A stretch of 64,000 nt of DNA from Roseomonas marmotae (GCF_017654485.1 NZ_CP061091.1:462501-526500); one strand, 5' to 3'; shown: positions 26,897-36,445, counted from the stretch's first letter. The notes: generated by a model from the sequence alone, not told the origin. Numbers and translations: made by a program.

Positions 26897-28024
26897 TCAG
26901 GAGGCCAGGCTGGCCAGCGGCAGGGCGGGCAGGGCCGCATCGATGCGCCGGAAGGTCGCCAGCGCCTGCCCCACCACCTGGTCCATGTTGTAGTAGCGGT
27001 AGGTTGCCAGACGGCCGACGAACCAGACATTCTTCTCCGCATCCGCCAGTTCCTCATAGCGGCGGTAGAGCGCGGCATTCTCCGGGCGCGGCACGGGGTA
27101 GTAGGGTTCACCCTCGGCGGAGGAGCGCTCATAGGTCAGGCTGGTCCTCGGGTGCTCCTGCCCCGTCAGGTGCTTGTATTCCGTGACGCGGGTATAATCC
27201 TCGGTCTGTGGATAATTCACCACGCCCACCGGCTGGTGCTGCGGCTTGTCCAGCGTGACATGCTCGAAGCGCAGCGAACGATAGGGCAGGCGCCCGAAGC
27301 GGAAGCCGTAATACTCGTCCACCGGGCCGGTGAAGATCAGGCGGCGATAGGGGATGACGCCGCGGATCTCCTCGAAGCGCGTGTTCAGCATGATCTTGAT
27401 GTTGGGGTGATCCAGCATCCGCTGGAACATCCGGGTATAGCCATGGGCCGGCATGAACTGGAACTGGTCGTTGAAGTATCGGTCATCCTCGTTCACCCGC
27501 GTCGGCACGCGCGCTGTGACGGATTTGTCCAGTTCCGACGGATCGACGCCCCATTGCTTCCGGGTGTACCCACGAAAGAACTTTTCATAGAGCATGCGGC
27601 CGACACGGCTGACGACGACATCCTCGGAGGTACGGATCTCCTGGACCGGCTCGGCCAGGGTGGCGAGGAAGGCTTCGGTCTCCTCATCACTGGAAAGGGA
27701 GAGGCCGTAGAGCCGGTTGATGGTGGTGCGGTTGATCGGAATAGGCAGAAGCTGCCCGTCCACCCGCGCCAGCACGCGATGCTCATAGGGCCGCCATTCC
27801 GTGAACCGCGAGAGATGGTCGAAGACCGCGTGCGAATTGGTGTGGAAGATATGCGGCCCGTATTGATGCATTAGAATTCCAGCATCGTCATGGCGGTCAT
27901 AGGCATTGCCGGCGATGTGGTTGCGCTTGTCTATGACAAGAACTTTCTCATTCCTCTGGCTGGCCAGGCGCTCCGCCAGCACGCTGCCGGCGAAGCCGGC
28001 GCCCACGACCAGCCAGTCAAACAT
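26897..28024 (-). CDS. glf: UDP-galactopyranose mutase
   Basis: 375 residues, the family length. FAD motif GAGFAGSVLAERLA at the start; YGPHIFHTN, the active-site FFRGYTRKQWGVDP loop, and YYNMDQVVGQAL near the end are diagnostic. Converts UDP-galactopyranose to UDP-galactofuranose. The start at 28024 overlaps the end of the upstream glycosyltransferase gene by eight bases. Last gene in a four-gene leftward cluster. Confidence 0.95.
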   Translation of the reverse strand: MFDWLVVGAGFAGSVLAERLASQRNEKVLVIDKRNHIAGNAYDRHDDAGILMHQYGPHIFHTNSHAVFDHLSRFTEWRPYEHRVLARVDGQLLPIPINRTTINRLYGLSLSSDEETEAFLATLAEPVQEIRTSEDVVVSRVGRMLYEKFFRGYTRKQWGVDPSELDKSVTARVPTRVNEDDRYFNDQFQFMPAHGYTRMFQRMLDHPNIKIMLNTRFEEIRGVIPYRRLIFTGPVDEYYGFRFGRLPYRSLRFEHVTLDKPQHQPVGVVNYPQTEDYTRVTEYKHLTGQEHPRTSLTYERSSAEGEPYYPVPRPENAALYRRYEELADAEKNVWFVGRLATYRYYNMDQVVGQALATFRRIDAALPALPLASLAS

Positions 28025-29264
28025 CGGCGCCCACTCCCTGCCGCGGGCCATCGGCGCCGCTGGCCGGAGCCGCGGCCTTGTGACTCTGCCGGATCAGCGC
28101 CTCCATCGCCGCCCAGGTGGCGTCCCAGGACATGTCGGCCAGATGGCGCTCCACCGCCGCCTGCCATTCGGGGCGCGGGCCGGCCATCACCTTGTCCAGT
28201 GCCTGCGCCATCTCCTCCGCCGTGCCGGCGATCTCGACCAAGCCGAGCATGCCATAGGGACGCTGGACATCGCGCACAGGAGTGCAGACCACCGGCAGGC
28301 CGGCAGCCAGGAATTCCGGTGTCTTGGTCGGGCTGATGAAGCGTGTGGAGGCATTCATGGCGAAAGGCATGAAGCCGGCATCCCAGCCCGCCAGATATTG
28401 CGGAAGCTCCTGATAGGACTTCATGCCGAGCCAGTGCAGGTTCGGCCGGCGCGGCAGGCTGGCGGGGTCGATCTTCACCACCGGGCCGATCATGACGAAA
28501 TGCCAGTCCGGCCGTGCCGCCGCCAACGCATCCACCAGGGCGGTGTCCATCCGTTCATCGACCACGCCGAAGAAGCCGATGCGCGGGCGCGGGATCCCGC
28601 GCTGATCCTCTGGCCCGGCCAGACCTGGCTGCCGGGCGCGCGCGAAATGCGCCTTGTCGATGCTGCTGGGGAAGGCGTGCACGCTGTGATGGCGCGATTG
28701 CTTGGCCTCGTAGAGGCTCTGGCCCCCGGTGAAGACCAGATCCGCCCGCGCGAAGAGCTGGTTTTCCAGCGCCGTCAATTCGGGCGGCGCGCCGTGGAAG
28801 GCGGAAAGCTCATCCATGCAGTCATAGACGCAGACATCCGGCTCGCAATGGCCAGAGAAGCGCAGCGCCATCGGCGTGTAGTACCAGAAGGTCGTGGCGG
28901 CCCCCTCATGCTCCTCCAGGATCTCGTTCAGGAAATCATGCTGGGCCGCTACCGCCCGCGCGGCATCATAACCCTCGGGCAACACGGGGACGGCAACCAT
29001 GACGCCTGAGGGATCCCGCCGCAGGTTCAGGCGCGGCATCTGCAGCCCTGCCTCGTGTACCGGCTCTTCCAGGAAATAGACGTCCTGGCCTGCCGCCGCG
29101 CGGCTCAAAAGATGCTGCGGGCGCTGATAGACGAAATCCCAGCGGAGATGAGAAAAACAGACGAGAAGCACTGGTCTTTCGCCATACTGCGAGCCAGACG
29201 CCGTGGAGGTGACCGATAGGATCATGGGCGGATCTTTCGTGACCGTGTGAAGTTCCGGACGCAT
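28017..29264 (-). CDS. Glycosyltransferase, GT4-like
   Basis: 415 residues, GT-B fold. N-terminal LLVCFSHLRWDFVYQRPQHLL is a recurrent opening in alphaproteobacterial glycosyltransferases; the C-terminal domain has PRIGFFGVVDERMD, HWLGMKSYQELPQYLAGWDAG and TKTPEFLAAGLPVVCTPV, the nucleotide-sugar site. It overlaps glf by eight bases, so UDP-galactofuranose is the likely donor, although this is inference. Starts at 29264; ATGs at 29225 and nearby are alternatives. Confidence 0.88.
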   Translation of the reverse strand: MRPELHTVTKDPPMILSVTSTASGSQYGERPVLLVCFSHLRWDFVYQRPQHLLSRAAAGQDVYFLEEPVHEAGLQMPRLNLRRDPSGVMVAVPVLPEGYDAARAVAAQHDFLNEILEEHEGAATTFWYYTPMALRFSGHCEPDVCVYDCMDELSAFHGAPPELTALENQLFARADLVFTGGQSLYEAKQSRHHSVHAFPSSIDKAHFARARQPGLAGPEDQRGIPRPRIGFFGVVDERMDTALVDALAAARPDWHFVMIGPVVKIDPASLPRRPNLHWLGMKSYQELPQYLAGWDAGFMPFAMNASTRFISPTKTPEFLAAGLPVVCTPVRDVQRPYGMLGLVEIAGTAEEMAQALDKVMAGPRPEWQAAVERHLADMSWDATWAAMEALIRQSHKAAAPASGADGPRQGVGADV

Positions 29265-29364
29265 CCCGCAGGCGGGAAGAAGAGATCGGTCCTGAGCAGC
29301 AACGCGCGAGCCCCGCTTAAGTTACGTGTCCGCACAGATTAATCCCGTTGAGAACCGCCTGGCG

Positions 29365-31182
29365 TCACGAGGCGCGCGCCAGGGACATGCCGCCGGCCTG
29401 CAGTTGCCACATGCGACCGAAGGTGCCGCCATGCTGCAGCAGCGAATCCGCCGTGCCATCCTCGACGACACGGCCATCCTCGATCACGAGGATACGGTCG
29501 AAATGCCGTAGCGTGGACAGGCGGTGCGCCACGGAGATGACGGTGCGGTCCCGCATCAGCCGCACCAGTGCATCCTGGATCTCCATCTCCGATTCAGTAT
29601 CCAGCGCCGATGTCGCTTCATCCAGGATGATGATGGGCGCGCGCTTGAGGAAGGCCCGCGCGATGCCGATGCGCTGGCGCTGCCCGCCGGAGAGGCTGGC
29701 GCCCCGCTCGCCCACCAGCGTATCGTAGCCATGCGGCAGGCGGCGGATGAAGCCGTCGCAGAAGGCGGCGCGGGCGGCGGCGAAGACCTCTTCGTCGCTC
29801 GCCTCCGGCCGCGCGAAACGGATGTTTTCCATCACGCTGCGGTGGAAGAGCATGATCTCCTGCGGCACCACTGCCAGCGCAGCGCGCAGGCTGTCCTGCG
29901 TCACCGCCCGCACGGGCTGGCCGTCGATCAGGATCTCGCCCTGCTGCACGTCGTACAGGCGTTGCAGCAACTGCACGAAGGTTGATTTCCCTGCACCCGA
30001 GGGCCCGACGATGCCAAGTTTCTGCCCGGCGGGAACCACGATATTCAGGTCGTGCAGCGCCTGCTGTCCTGTTCCGTACGAAAAGCTGACATGGCGGAAT
30101 TCGACCTGGCCGCCACGCGGCTGCAGCACCGGCGCGCCAGCCTGGTCACGCACCGCCTGCCGTTGGCCGATGACGCGCAGCGTGTCCTCGATGAAGCCGA
30201 ATTGCTGCGCCATATCCACCAGCGCCAGCGCCATCTCACGCGAGCCATGCAGGATGCGGAAGGTCAGCGCGCTGACCACCACCACATCCCCCGGCGTGAC
30301 CCGTCCCTGCTGCCACAGACTCACGGCCCAGCAGAGCATGATACCCGCCAGGCTCCAGAGCGCGATGTCGTGCAGAAGCCTGGCCCTTTCGGTGTACATC
30401 CAGGATGCGTGCTGTGCCCTGCCCTCCAGGCCAAAGCCGCGCGCCAGCCGCTCATGCTCGCGGATGCGGGCGGAGAAGGCCTTCACCGCCCACATATTGG
30501 TGATGGTATCCACCAGGTCGCCGGCGACGATGCCGGCCTTCTCGGCATAGGCGCGGTGGCGTGGCCGGCCACGCTCGCCGAACAGGACCAGCCCGATGGT
30601 GATCACCACCACGAGGCCGCCCAGCGCCAGCACCATGCCCGTGTCCACCGTGGCGAAGACCAGCAGCGCGCCAAGGAAGTCAACGCAGGGCGGCATGACA
30701 CGCCAGACGACGGTATTGACCAGCGCACCGAGATTTCCGGCCGTGGCGGTGATGCGCTGGCCGAGCGAGCCGGCGAGGTTCTCGGTGAAGTAGCGCATCG
30801 GCTGGCCCGCGAGGTAGTCGAAGAGATCCAGCCGCACATCGATGCCCATGCCCACGGTGGTGCGGCATCCCAGCCAGCCGCTCAGGCGCCAGAGCAGGCT
30901 CTCCAGCGCGATCAGGCCGAGGAACCAGGCCAGCGCCCGCCAGGCGGCATCGCCGCCGCCATCGCCGGCCATGGCATCGACCAGCAGTTTGATGATGTAC
31001 TGCACCCCGATGGCGCAGGAAGCCGCGCCCAACACCATCAGCGCGAGGCCGGTCACATGCAGCGGCCGCCCGCGCAGGTAGTGGCCGATGAAGGCCGCGG
31101 GCCCCGGCAGGCTCTGCGGGCAGGCCGCCAGGGGCCTGGGCCTGACCGGCCGTGGCGGTGCCTCAGCCGTGCTGGAGGACAT
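29365..31182 (-). CDS. ABC exporter half-transporter (membrane domain fused to ATPase)
   Basis: 605 residues. Membrane domain at roughly 30-330 with six hydrophobic segments, then ATPase with Walker A GPSGAGKS, signature LSGGQRQR, Walker B IIILDEATSALD and H-loop AHRLS. MsbA/lipid- or glycan-type exporter. Its start (31182) lies 20 bases inside the end of the GH1-like gene. A 100-base gap separates it from the glycosyltransferase gene downstream. Likely exports the product of this cluster. Confidence 0.92.
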   Translation of the reverse strand: MSSSTAEAPPRPVRPRPLAACPQSLPGPAAFIGHYLRGRPLHVTGLALMVLGAASCAIGVQYIIKLLVDAMAGDGGGDAAWRALAWFLGLIALESLLWRLSGWLGCRTTVGMGIDVRLDLFDYLAGQPMRYFTENLAGSLGQRITATAGNLGALVNTVVWRVMPPCVDFLGALLVFATVDTGMVLALGGLVVVITIGLVLFGERGRPRHRAYAEKAGIVAGDLVDTITNMWAVKAFSARIREHERLARGFGLEGRAQHASWMYTERARLLHDIALWSLAGIMLCWAVSLWQQGRVTPGDVVVVSALTFRILHGSREMALALVDMAQQFGFIEDTLRVIGQRQAVRDQAGAPVLQPRGGQVEFRHVSFSYGTGQQALHDLNIVVPAGQKLGIVGPSGAGKSTFVQLLQRLYDVQQGEILIDGQPVRAVTQDSLRAALAVVPQEIMLFHRSVMENIRFARPEASDEEVFAAARAAFCDGFIRRLPHGYDTLVGERGASLSGGQRQRIGIARAFLKRAPIIILDEATSALDTESEMEIQDALVRLMRDRTVISVAHRLSTLRHFDRILVIEDGRVVEDGTADSLLQHGGTFGRMWQLQAGGMSLARAS

Positions 31183-32317
31183 CGGCCTCCGTCCCGAAGC
31201 GGAAAATCTCCTGCTGCCGGCGCAGCTCGGCCGCCAGCGGCGCATGGACCTGCCGCCGCCCCTGCCCATCCGGTTCGGAGAAGAGGCCGGAGCGGCAGAG
31301 CCGGTCATTTTCCCAGCCGGGATAATCGGTCACGGGATAAAGACAGATCCCGCCCACCGGAACGCCGGCGCTCCGAGCGTCCCGCACCTCGTCGCACACG
31401 TAATGCAGCCAAGCCGGGCGGGCCGAACCCTCGGCTCCCGTCTCCGCCAGGAGGAGCGGCCGGCCGTAGCGGCGATACGTCTCGCCCAGCATCTCGCTCA
31501 GCGGCCGGTAGTCGTAATGGCCCAGCGGCACGGTGGAGCCATGATAGTACCACTGGTTATGCGGGTAGAAGTTGACGCCGAGGATATCGAGATAGTCGGC
31601 GCGGCCGCCCAGCTCCGGCTCCTGGCGGCCGCTGAGAAGGTCGAGCGCCTCGTATTGCGACAGGCGGTAGCCTGCCGCCGCCCGCTGCTGCCGGGGCTGG
31701 GGGCCGCGGGCCACCACATGGATCAGCGGCTCCGCGCTGATGATGCGGACGCGCGGGTCCACCGCCCGCACCGCTTCGATCGCCGCGATGGTGGCGCGCA
31801 CCAGCTGGCGCTTCAGCGCGCCGCCGCGCTTGCGGGCGAGCGGGTTGATATGGCCCATCTCGCCCCCCGCCCAGGCCCAGTAGGAGATCTCGTTCAGCGG
31901 GCAATAGGCCGGCGCCTCGTCCTGTTCCTCCCGCACCAGCCGGGCGGCGGCGCCGGCGAAGGCCGCGAAACGGTCGATGAAGGCGGGGGACCAGATATCC
32001 AGGTCGTCGGGCCAGCCGTAATGGCAGAGGTCCCAAATGACCTGCACGCCGGAGGCCCGGGCCGCCCGCAGCCTGGGCAGGAATTCGGACCAGTCGTAGC
32101 GGCCCGGCGCGGTTTCGATCCGGTGCCAGCGCAGGCCGTCCCGCGCCGCCACGATGCCCTGGCCCCGCAGCGCCTGGTAATCCGCCAGCGCCAGCCGGTC
32201 ATGCCCGGTGGTGGCGAGCAGATCGAGGCGACGGCCATCGCGCCGGCGATGAGAGGAGCATTCGAACCCACCCAGGAAGAAGCTCCGGAACAGGGGCGGG
32301 ATGTCACCGTCAGGCAT
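31163..32317 (-). CDS. Family 1-like glycoside hydrolase
   Basis: 384 residues. A TIM-barrel with FFLGGFECSSH at the start, DGLRWHRIETAPGRYDW, the acid/base-like CPLNEISYWAW (position of the GH1 NEP motif) and the nucleophile-like LLLAETGAEG near the end. Shorter than bacterial beta-glucosidases (about 450). No secretion signal, so probably cytoplasmic. First gene of the glycan block. It might cleave or, by transglycosylation, transfer a sugar. Confidence 0.82.
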   Translation of the reverse strand: MPDGDIPPLFRSFFLGGFECSSHRRRDGRRLDLLATTGHDRLALADYQALRGQGIVAARDGLRWHRIETAPGRYDWSEFLPRLRAARASGVQVIWDLCHYGWPDDLDIWSPAFIDRFAAFAGAAARLVREEQDEAPAYCPLNEISYWAWAGGEMGHINPLARKRGGALKRQLVRATIAAIEAVRAVDPRVRIISAEPLIHVVARGPQPRQQRAAAGYRLSQYEALDLLSGRQEPELGGRADYLDILGVNFYPHNQWYYHGSTVPLGHYDYRPLSEMLGETYRRYGRPLLLAETGAEGSARPAWLHYVCDEVRDARSAGVPVGGICLYPVTDYPGWENDRLCRSGLFSEPDGQGRRQVHAPLAAELRRQQEIFRFGTEADVLQHG

Positions 32318-32743
32318 GGCGGGGGATGAGGGCCTTCTCAGGCGGGGGCGGGAGCCGGCGGGCGGGGATGGCGGCAGGAGCCTGACAGGTCGCGCGCGGC
32401 ATCGGCGTTTCTTCCTCCCAGGACCAACGGCGAACGCGGCAACCCGGGAAAGGCTGCACCCACTGTGCTGGAACGGAGCAGAAATCATTCTCCATGCCCG
32501 TTGGAGCCGAAGCCGGGCCATGGCGGATTGCGGATGTCGCCGGGACGCTCCGGCGGCACCGTCCGGCCCTCTCGGCGCGAGGCCCGGCCTTCGTCATGAC
32601 GCCGGGCACCTCACGCCATTCCGGCGCGGCGATTCCTGGCGGGCCCGCATTGAAACGCCGGGGCATAAACTGCTATAGCAGTTTCAGGACGGCGCCGGCC
32701 CGCGCCGCGCCCCAGGGAAACGATCCCGGAGGACAGACATCCG
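32318..32743. other. 426-base intergenic region
   Basis: Divergent space between the GH1-like gene and the DHDPS-family gene. Only one strong signal is visible: a perfect palindrome at 32667-32684. I see no gene in it. Confidence 0.5.
32667..32684. promoter_or_regulatory. Perfect 18-bp palindrome, candidate operator
   Basis: AAACTGC TATA GCAGTTT, a perfect inverted repeat with an AT centre, 59 bases before the ATG of the DHDPS-family gene. Its AT content stands out in this GC-rich region. Size and symmetry fit a dimeric repressor site. No regulator gene is adjacent. Confidence 0.55.
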
Positions 32744-33664
32744 ATGAGCCCCCTTTCCGACCGCCTGCGCAACGCCCTGTCCGGCATTTCCGGCATCCTC
32801 GTCACGCCGATGGATGCCGATGACAATCCGGTGCCGCGGCGCCTCACCCCCATCATCGACCGCTGCGCCAGTGCGGGCGTGGATGGCCTGACCATCAACG
32901 GCAATACCAGCGAGTTCTACGGCCTGACCCTGGCCGAGGCCGAGCGCATGCAGGCGGAGGTGCCAGCGCTGATCGGCGGGCGGACGCTGGTGATCGCCGG
33001 CATTGGCCGCGGTGTCAGGGACGCGGTGCACCTGGCTTCCCGCGCCAGGGCCGATGGCTGCGACGCCATCATGGTCCACCAGCCGCCCGATCCCTTCGTG
33101 GCCCCGCGCGGGGTGGTGGAATATGTGCGGCGCGTGGCGGATGCCGCCGGCCTGCCGGTGGTGCTCTACCTCCGCAACGACGGCATCGGCCTGCCGGCGA
33201 TCGAGGCACTCTGCCGCGTCCCCGGCGTCGCCGGCGTGAAATGGGCCACGCCCAATGTCATGACCCTGGCCAAGGTCATCCGCCGCGTGGGGCCGGAGAT
33301 CAATTTCGTCTGCGGCCTGGCCGAGCCCTGGGCGCCGCCGATGACCGCCGTGGGCGCGAAGGGCTTCACCTCCGGCCTGATCAACCTGCTGCCGGAGCGT
33401 TCCGTCACGATCCGCGATGCCCTGGCGCGCGGGGATTACGCCACCGCCAATGCCACCATCGCCGGCATCGAGCCTTTCGAGGCGCTGCGGTCGGAGGAGC
33501 AGAACGGCGCCAATGTCTCCGTCGTGAAGGCGGCGCTGACGCTCAGCGGCGTCGATGTCGGCCCCGCCCGCCCGCCCGCTGCCTGGCCGCTGGCGCCCGA
33601 GAGCGCCCGCGCGCTGGAAGGGCTGCTGCGGGAATGGGGCCTGCTGGCCGGCGCGGCGGCCTGA
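32744..33664 (+). CDS. Dihydrodipicolinate synthase/N-acetylneuraminate lyase family protein
   Basis: 306 residues, (beta/alpha)8 aldolase. GILVTPMD at the start, INGNTSEFYGLTLAEAERM in place of the usual GTTGE block, Tyr in VVLYLRNDG, and Schiff-base Lys in VAGVKWATPN. Because the TTGE motif is altered and lysine-biosynthesis genes are absent, it is more likely a catabolic sugar-acid or keto-acid aldolase/dehydratase than DapA. Preceded by GGAGG and the palindrome at 32667. Confidence 0.85.
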   Translation: MSPLSDRLRNALSGISGILVTPMDADDNPVPRRLTPIIDRCASAGVDGLTINGNTSEFYGLTLAEAERMQAEVPALIGGRTLVIAGIGRGVRDAVHLASRARADGCDAIMVHQPPDPFVAPRGVVEYVRRVADAAGLPVVLYLRNDGIGLPAIEALCRVPGVAGVKWATPNVMTLAKVIRRVGPEINFVCGLAEPWAPPMTAVGAKGFTSGLINLLPERSVTIRDALARGDYATANATIAGIEPFEALRSEEQNGANVSVVKAALTLSGVDVGPARPPAAWPLAPESARALEGLLREWGLLAGAAA

Positions 33665-33710
33665 CCAGATGGGCGGAGGCGCTGGCCTCCGCCCGCCCGC
33701 CGTGCCGTCC

Positions 33711-35042
33711 TCAGGGCATCCGGCGCGGCACCCAGATCTCCAGCGTGCCGGCCGCGGGGCGCGGGCGGTAGAAGGTGAAGTCCTGCACCCGCCAGCCCGA
33801 GCCCAGCCGCATCGCCAGCTTCGCCGCCGCCAGGGCGTCATTCGGCGTGAAATACCGCACGACGGCGCTGCCGGGCGTGCTGGCGACCTGCCGCAACTCC
33901 ACGCCGGAGCCGTCCTGCTCCGCCCGCCCGGCCAGGTCGAGCGCCGCGGCGCGGAACCCTGGACGATGGTGCAGCACAATGCGTGACAGCGGGTCCACCG
34001 CGGCCGTGACGGGCGCCGCCGCGGGCGGTGGCGGTGGCGGCGGCATGGGGATGATGGGGAGGGCCGCAGGGGCAGGCGCCTGCGCCGCGGCCGGGGCACT
34101 CCGCCCGGGGGGTCGTTCCGGAGAGGGAGCCGGCCCAGAGGAAGATGGCCCAGCGGAAGGCGGAGCAACGGAAGGCGGAGCAGCGGAAGGCGGAGCAGCG
34201 GAAGGCTGCGGGGGAGAAGGCTGCGCGGGGCGGGCGGGTTCCGGCGCGGCGGGGGCGGCCGCCACATCGCCCTCGGGTGCCGGCCGCGCGGGGGTGGCGG
34301 CTTCCGGCATGCCGGCCGGAGGTATCATCGGCGCCTCGGATACGCGGAACAGCCACAGGCCGCCGGCAGCCGCAAGCGCGGCCAGCGCCAGGAGCGCGGG
34401 CAGGCGGCGCCGTGAGGGGGCCGGCGGGGCGGCCGGCGCCAGCGGCTGGCGCGGATCGGCCCCTGGCATGGATGCAGACATAGATGCCGGCGCGGCCAGG
34501 GGCGGCGCGGCGGCGCGGCGCGGCGCGGGCATGGTGGCGGGTGGCTCCGGCCCGCCTGCCGGAGGGGCGGGCGGGGGCACGGCGGCGGCAGCAGCAGCAG
34601 CAGCAGCAGCAGCAGGCGGCGCCTCGGCGGCTAGGTGCCGCAACAGGGCCCGCTGCACAGCGCCCATCCAGGCCTGCCCGGTCGCCGCCTTCACCCGTGG
34701 CTGTTCCTCCAGCGCGCTGTCCAGCACGGTGGTCAGGCGCCAGAGATCCCCCGCCTTCAGCGAGAGATGCATCACCGGCAGGTTCTGCGCGGCGGGGTCG
34801 CCATCGGCCCGCAGCCGCTGCCGCAGGCGCTCGACCGGCGCCGGCGCCTGGTCCGGGGCGAGGTCCACCAGGGCCACGCCGAAGGTGGGATGCGCGAAGG
34901 CCAGCGTGGTGCGCACCGGCAGGTCCCCGGCCTCGGGGTCGGTCCGCAGCGCCTCCCATCCCAGCCCGGTGAAGCCGCCGATGGCGAAATCGCGGAGATC
35001 CTCCGCCGGCAGGGCATCGGTCCAGCCTTGCTCGCTCTTCAT
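33711..35042 (-). CDS. Large Ala/Pro-rich single-pass membrane protein, unknown
   Basis: 443 residues. A cytoplasmic globular part (about 1-135: EDLRDFAIGGFTGLGWEALRTD, HLSLKAGDLWRLTTVLD, then a short helix) is joined by a polyalanine stretch and prolines to one membrane helix (LPALLALAALAAAGGLWLF, about 230-250). A Pro/Ser linker with APPSAAPPS-type repeats follows, then a periplasmic C-terminal domain (about 350-443) with RIVLHHRPGFRAAALDL, VVRYFTPNDALAAAKLA and TLEIWVPRR, which resembles LytR_C- or SPOR-like modules. Start chosen at 35042 behind GGGGAGGGG. Downstream of rsmB on the same strand. I do not recognise the family. Confidence 0.6.
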   Translation of the reverse strand: MKSEQGWTDALPAEDLRDFAIGGFTGLGWEALRTDPEAGDLPVRTTLAFAHPTFGVALVDLAPDQAPAPVERLRQRLRADGDPAAQNLPVMHLSLKAGDLWRLTTVLDSALEEQPRVKAATGQAWMGAVQRALLRHLAAEAPPAAAAAAAAAAAVPPPAPPAGGPEPPATMPAPRRAAAPPLAAPASMSASMPGADPRQPLAPAAPPAPSRRRLPALLALAALAAAGGLWLFRVSEAPMIPPAGMPEAATPARPAPEGDVAAAPAAPEPARPAQPSPPQPSAAPPSAAPPSVAPPSAGPSSSGPAPSPERPPGRSAPAAAQAPAPAALPIIPMPPPPPPPAAAPVTAAVDPLSRIVLHHRPGFRAAALDLAGRAEQDGSGVELRQVASTPGSAVVRYFTPNDALAAAKLAMRLGSGWRVQDFTFYRPRPAAGTLEIWVPRRMP

Positions 35043-35158
35043 CGGCTGCCCCTCCCCGGCTGATATCCCCAGACCGGGGGCAAGGAGCACGGGCCGGCCG
35101 GCACAGGCAAGGTCGGCGCACGGGAAGGTGTTCAGGCGGCGCCGCGCGCCGCTCCGGC

Positions 35159-36445
35159 TCAGCCGGCGCGGAAGCGGGCCATGAAGAAGCCGTCCATCCC
35201 GCCTTCCTCCTCCCAGAGGTCGGGCCGCGTCCGCAGCCAGCCTTCCGGCGAGATAGCGCCCTCCAGCCCCGGCACCTCCTCGGGTCGGATCGGGTCCGGC
35301 ACCAGCCCCGGCGGCGGATTGGCGGCATGGGCCTCGCCTTCCTCCGGCTGCAGGGAACAGGTGGCGAAGACCAGCCGCCCGCCCGGCGCCAGCAGCTTCG
35401 CCGCATGGGCCAGCATCGGCGCCTGCAGCCCCGCCAGGGTCGGCACATCGGTCGGGCGCTTCAGATAGGGCACGTCGGGGTGGCGCCGGATGGTGCCGGT
35501 GGCCGAGCAGGGCGCATCCAGCAGCACCGCGTCGAAGCGGGTGCCGGGGTCCCATTCCGTCGCGTCGCCCTGCACCACCCGGGCATCGAGGCCCAGGCGC
35601 ACCAGGTTCTCCCGCAGCCGCAGGATGCGCGTGGGGTCGCGCTCCACCGCCACCACATCGGCGCCGGCGGCGGCCAGCTGGGCGGTCTTGCCGCCGGGGG
35701 CGGCGCAGAGGTCGAGCACGCTCATGCCGGGGCGCACATCCAGCAGCCGCGCCGGCAGGGCGGCGGCGGCATCCTGCGCCCAGGCCGCACCCTCGATGAA
35801 GGCCGGCAGTTCCGTGATGCGCGTGCCGGCGGGCAGGCGGGCGGTGCCGGTGGGCAGCAGGACGGCGCCTTCCGGTAGCGGGGTGCCCGCCTTCAGGGAG
35901 AGGTCGAGCGGCGCCGGCAGCCGGTGGGCGCGGGCGATGGCGCGCACCGCCGGGCCATAGGCCTTGTGCCAGGCGGTCCAGAGCCAGCCAGGGGTATCCA
36001 GCCGCTCGCCGTCCAGGTCTTCCAGCGCGGCGGGGCCTTCGGTGGCCACCTTCCGCAGCACCGCGTTCACCAGCCCGGCGAAGGGGCGCGGCACCAGGTC
36101 CACGCAGCTCGCCACCGCCGCATGCGGGGGCGTGCCCAGCAGCAGCAGCTCGGCGGCGCCGATCCGCAGCGCCTGCCGCACCTCCGGCGGCGGCTCCCGC
36201 CGCAGCAGCGGCTCCAGCACCGCGTCGAGGCTGCCGAGGCGGCGCAGCACGGCGGCGGCGATGCGATGCGCCGCCGCCCGGTCCCGCGGGTCGGAGGGCG
36301 GCAGGGCGTCCAGCGCCTCCTCCATCGGCCTGTGGCGGTCCAGCACGGCGGTCAGCAGCGCCAGGGCGGCCTGTCGTGTGGGGTTGCGGCCGGAAGTGGC
36401 GCGCGGGCGGGGGGCTTGGGGGCGGCGTCGTGCGGGCGGCTTCAT
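35159..36445 (-). CDS. rsmB: 16S rRNA m5C967 methyltransferase RsmB-like
   Basis: 428 residues. An N-terminal NusB-like RNA-binding domain (RQAALALLTAVLDRHRPMEEAL, RLGSLDAVLEPLL) precedes the SAM methyltransferase: VLDLCAAPGGKTAQL, VVAVERDPTR, VQGDATEW, LLDAPCSATG (second Cys-loop) and VFATCSLQPEEGE (catalytic Cys). Both catalytic cysteines are present. Divergent from the GT39 gene across 133 bases. Confidence 0.94.
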   Translation of the reverse strand: MKPPARRRPQAPRPRATSGRNPTRQAALALLTAVLDRHRPMEEALDALPPSDPRDRAAAHRIAAAVLRRLGSLDAVLEPLLRREPPPEVRQALRIGAAELLLLGTPPHAAVASCVDLVPRPFAGLVNAVLRKVATEGPAALEDLDGERLDTPGWLWTAWHKAYGPAVRAIARAHRLPAPLDLSLKAGTPLPEGAVLLPTGTARLPAGTRITELPAFIEGAAWAQDAAAALPARLLDVRPGMSVLDLCAAPGGKTAQLAAAGADVVAVERDPTRILRLRENLVRLGLDARVVQGDATEWDPGTRFDAVLLDAPCSATGTIRRHPDVPYLKRPTDVPTLAGLQAPMLAHAAKLLAPGGRLVFATCSLQPEEGEAHAANPPPGLVPDPIRPEEVPGLEGAISPEGWLRTRPDLWEEEGGMDGFFMARFRAG

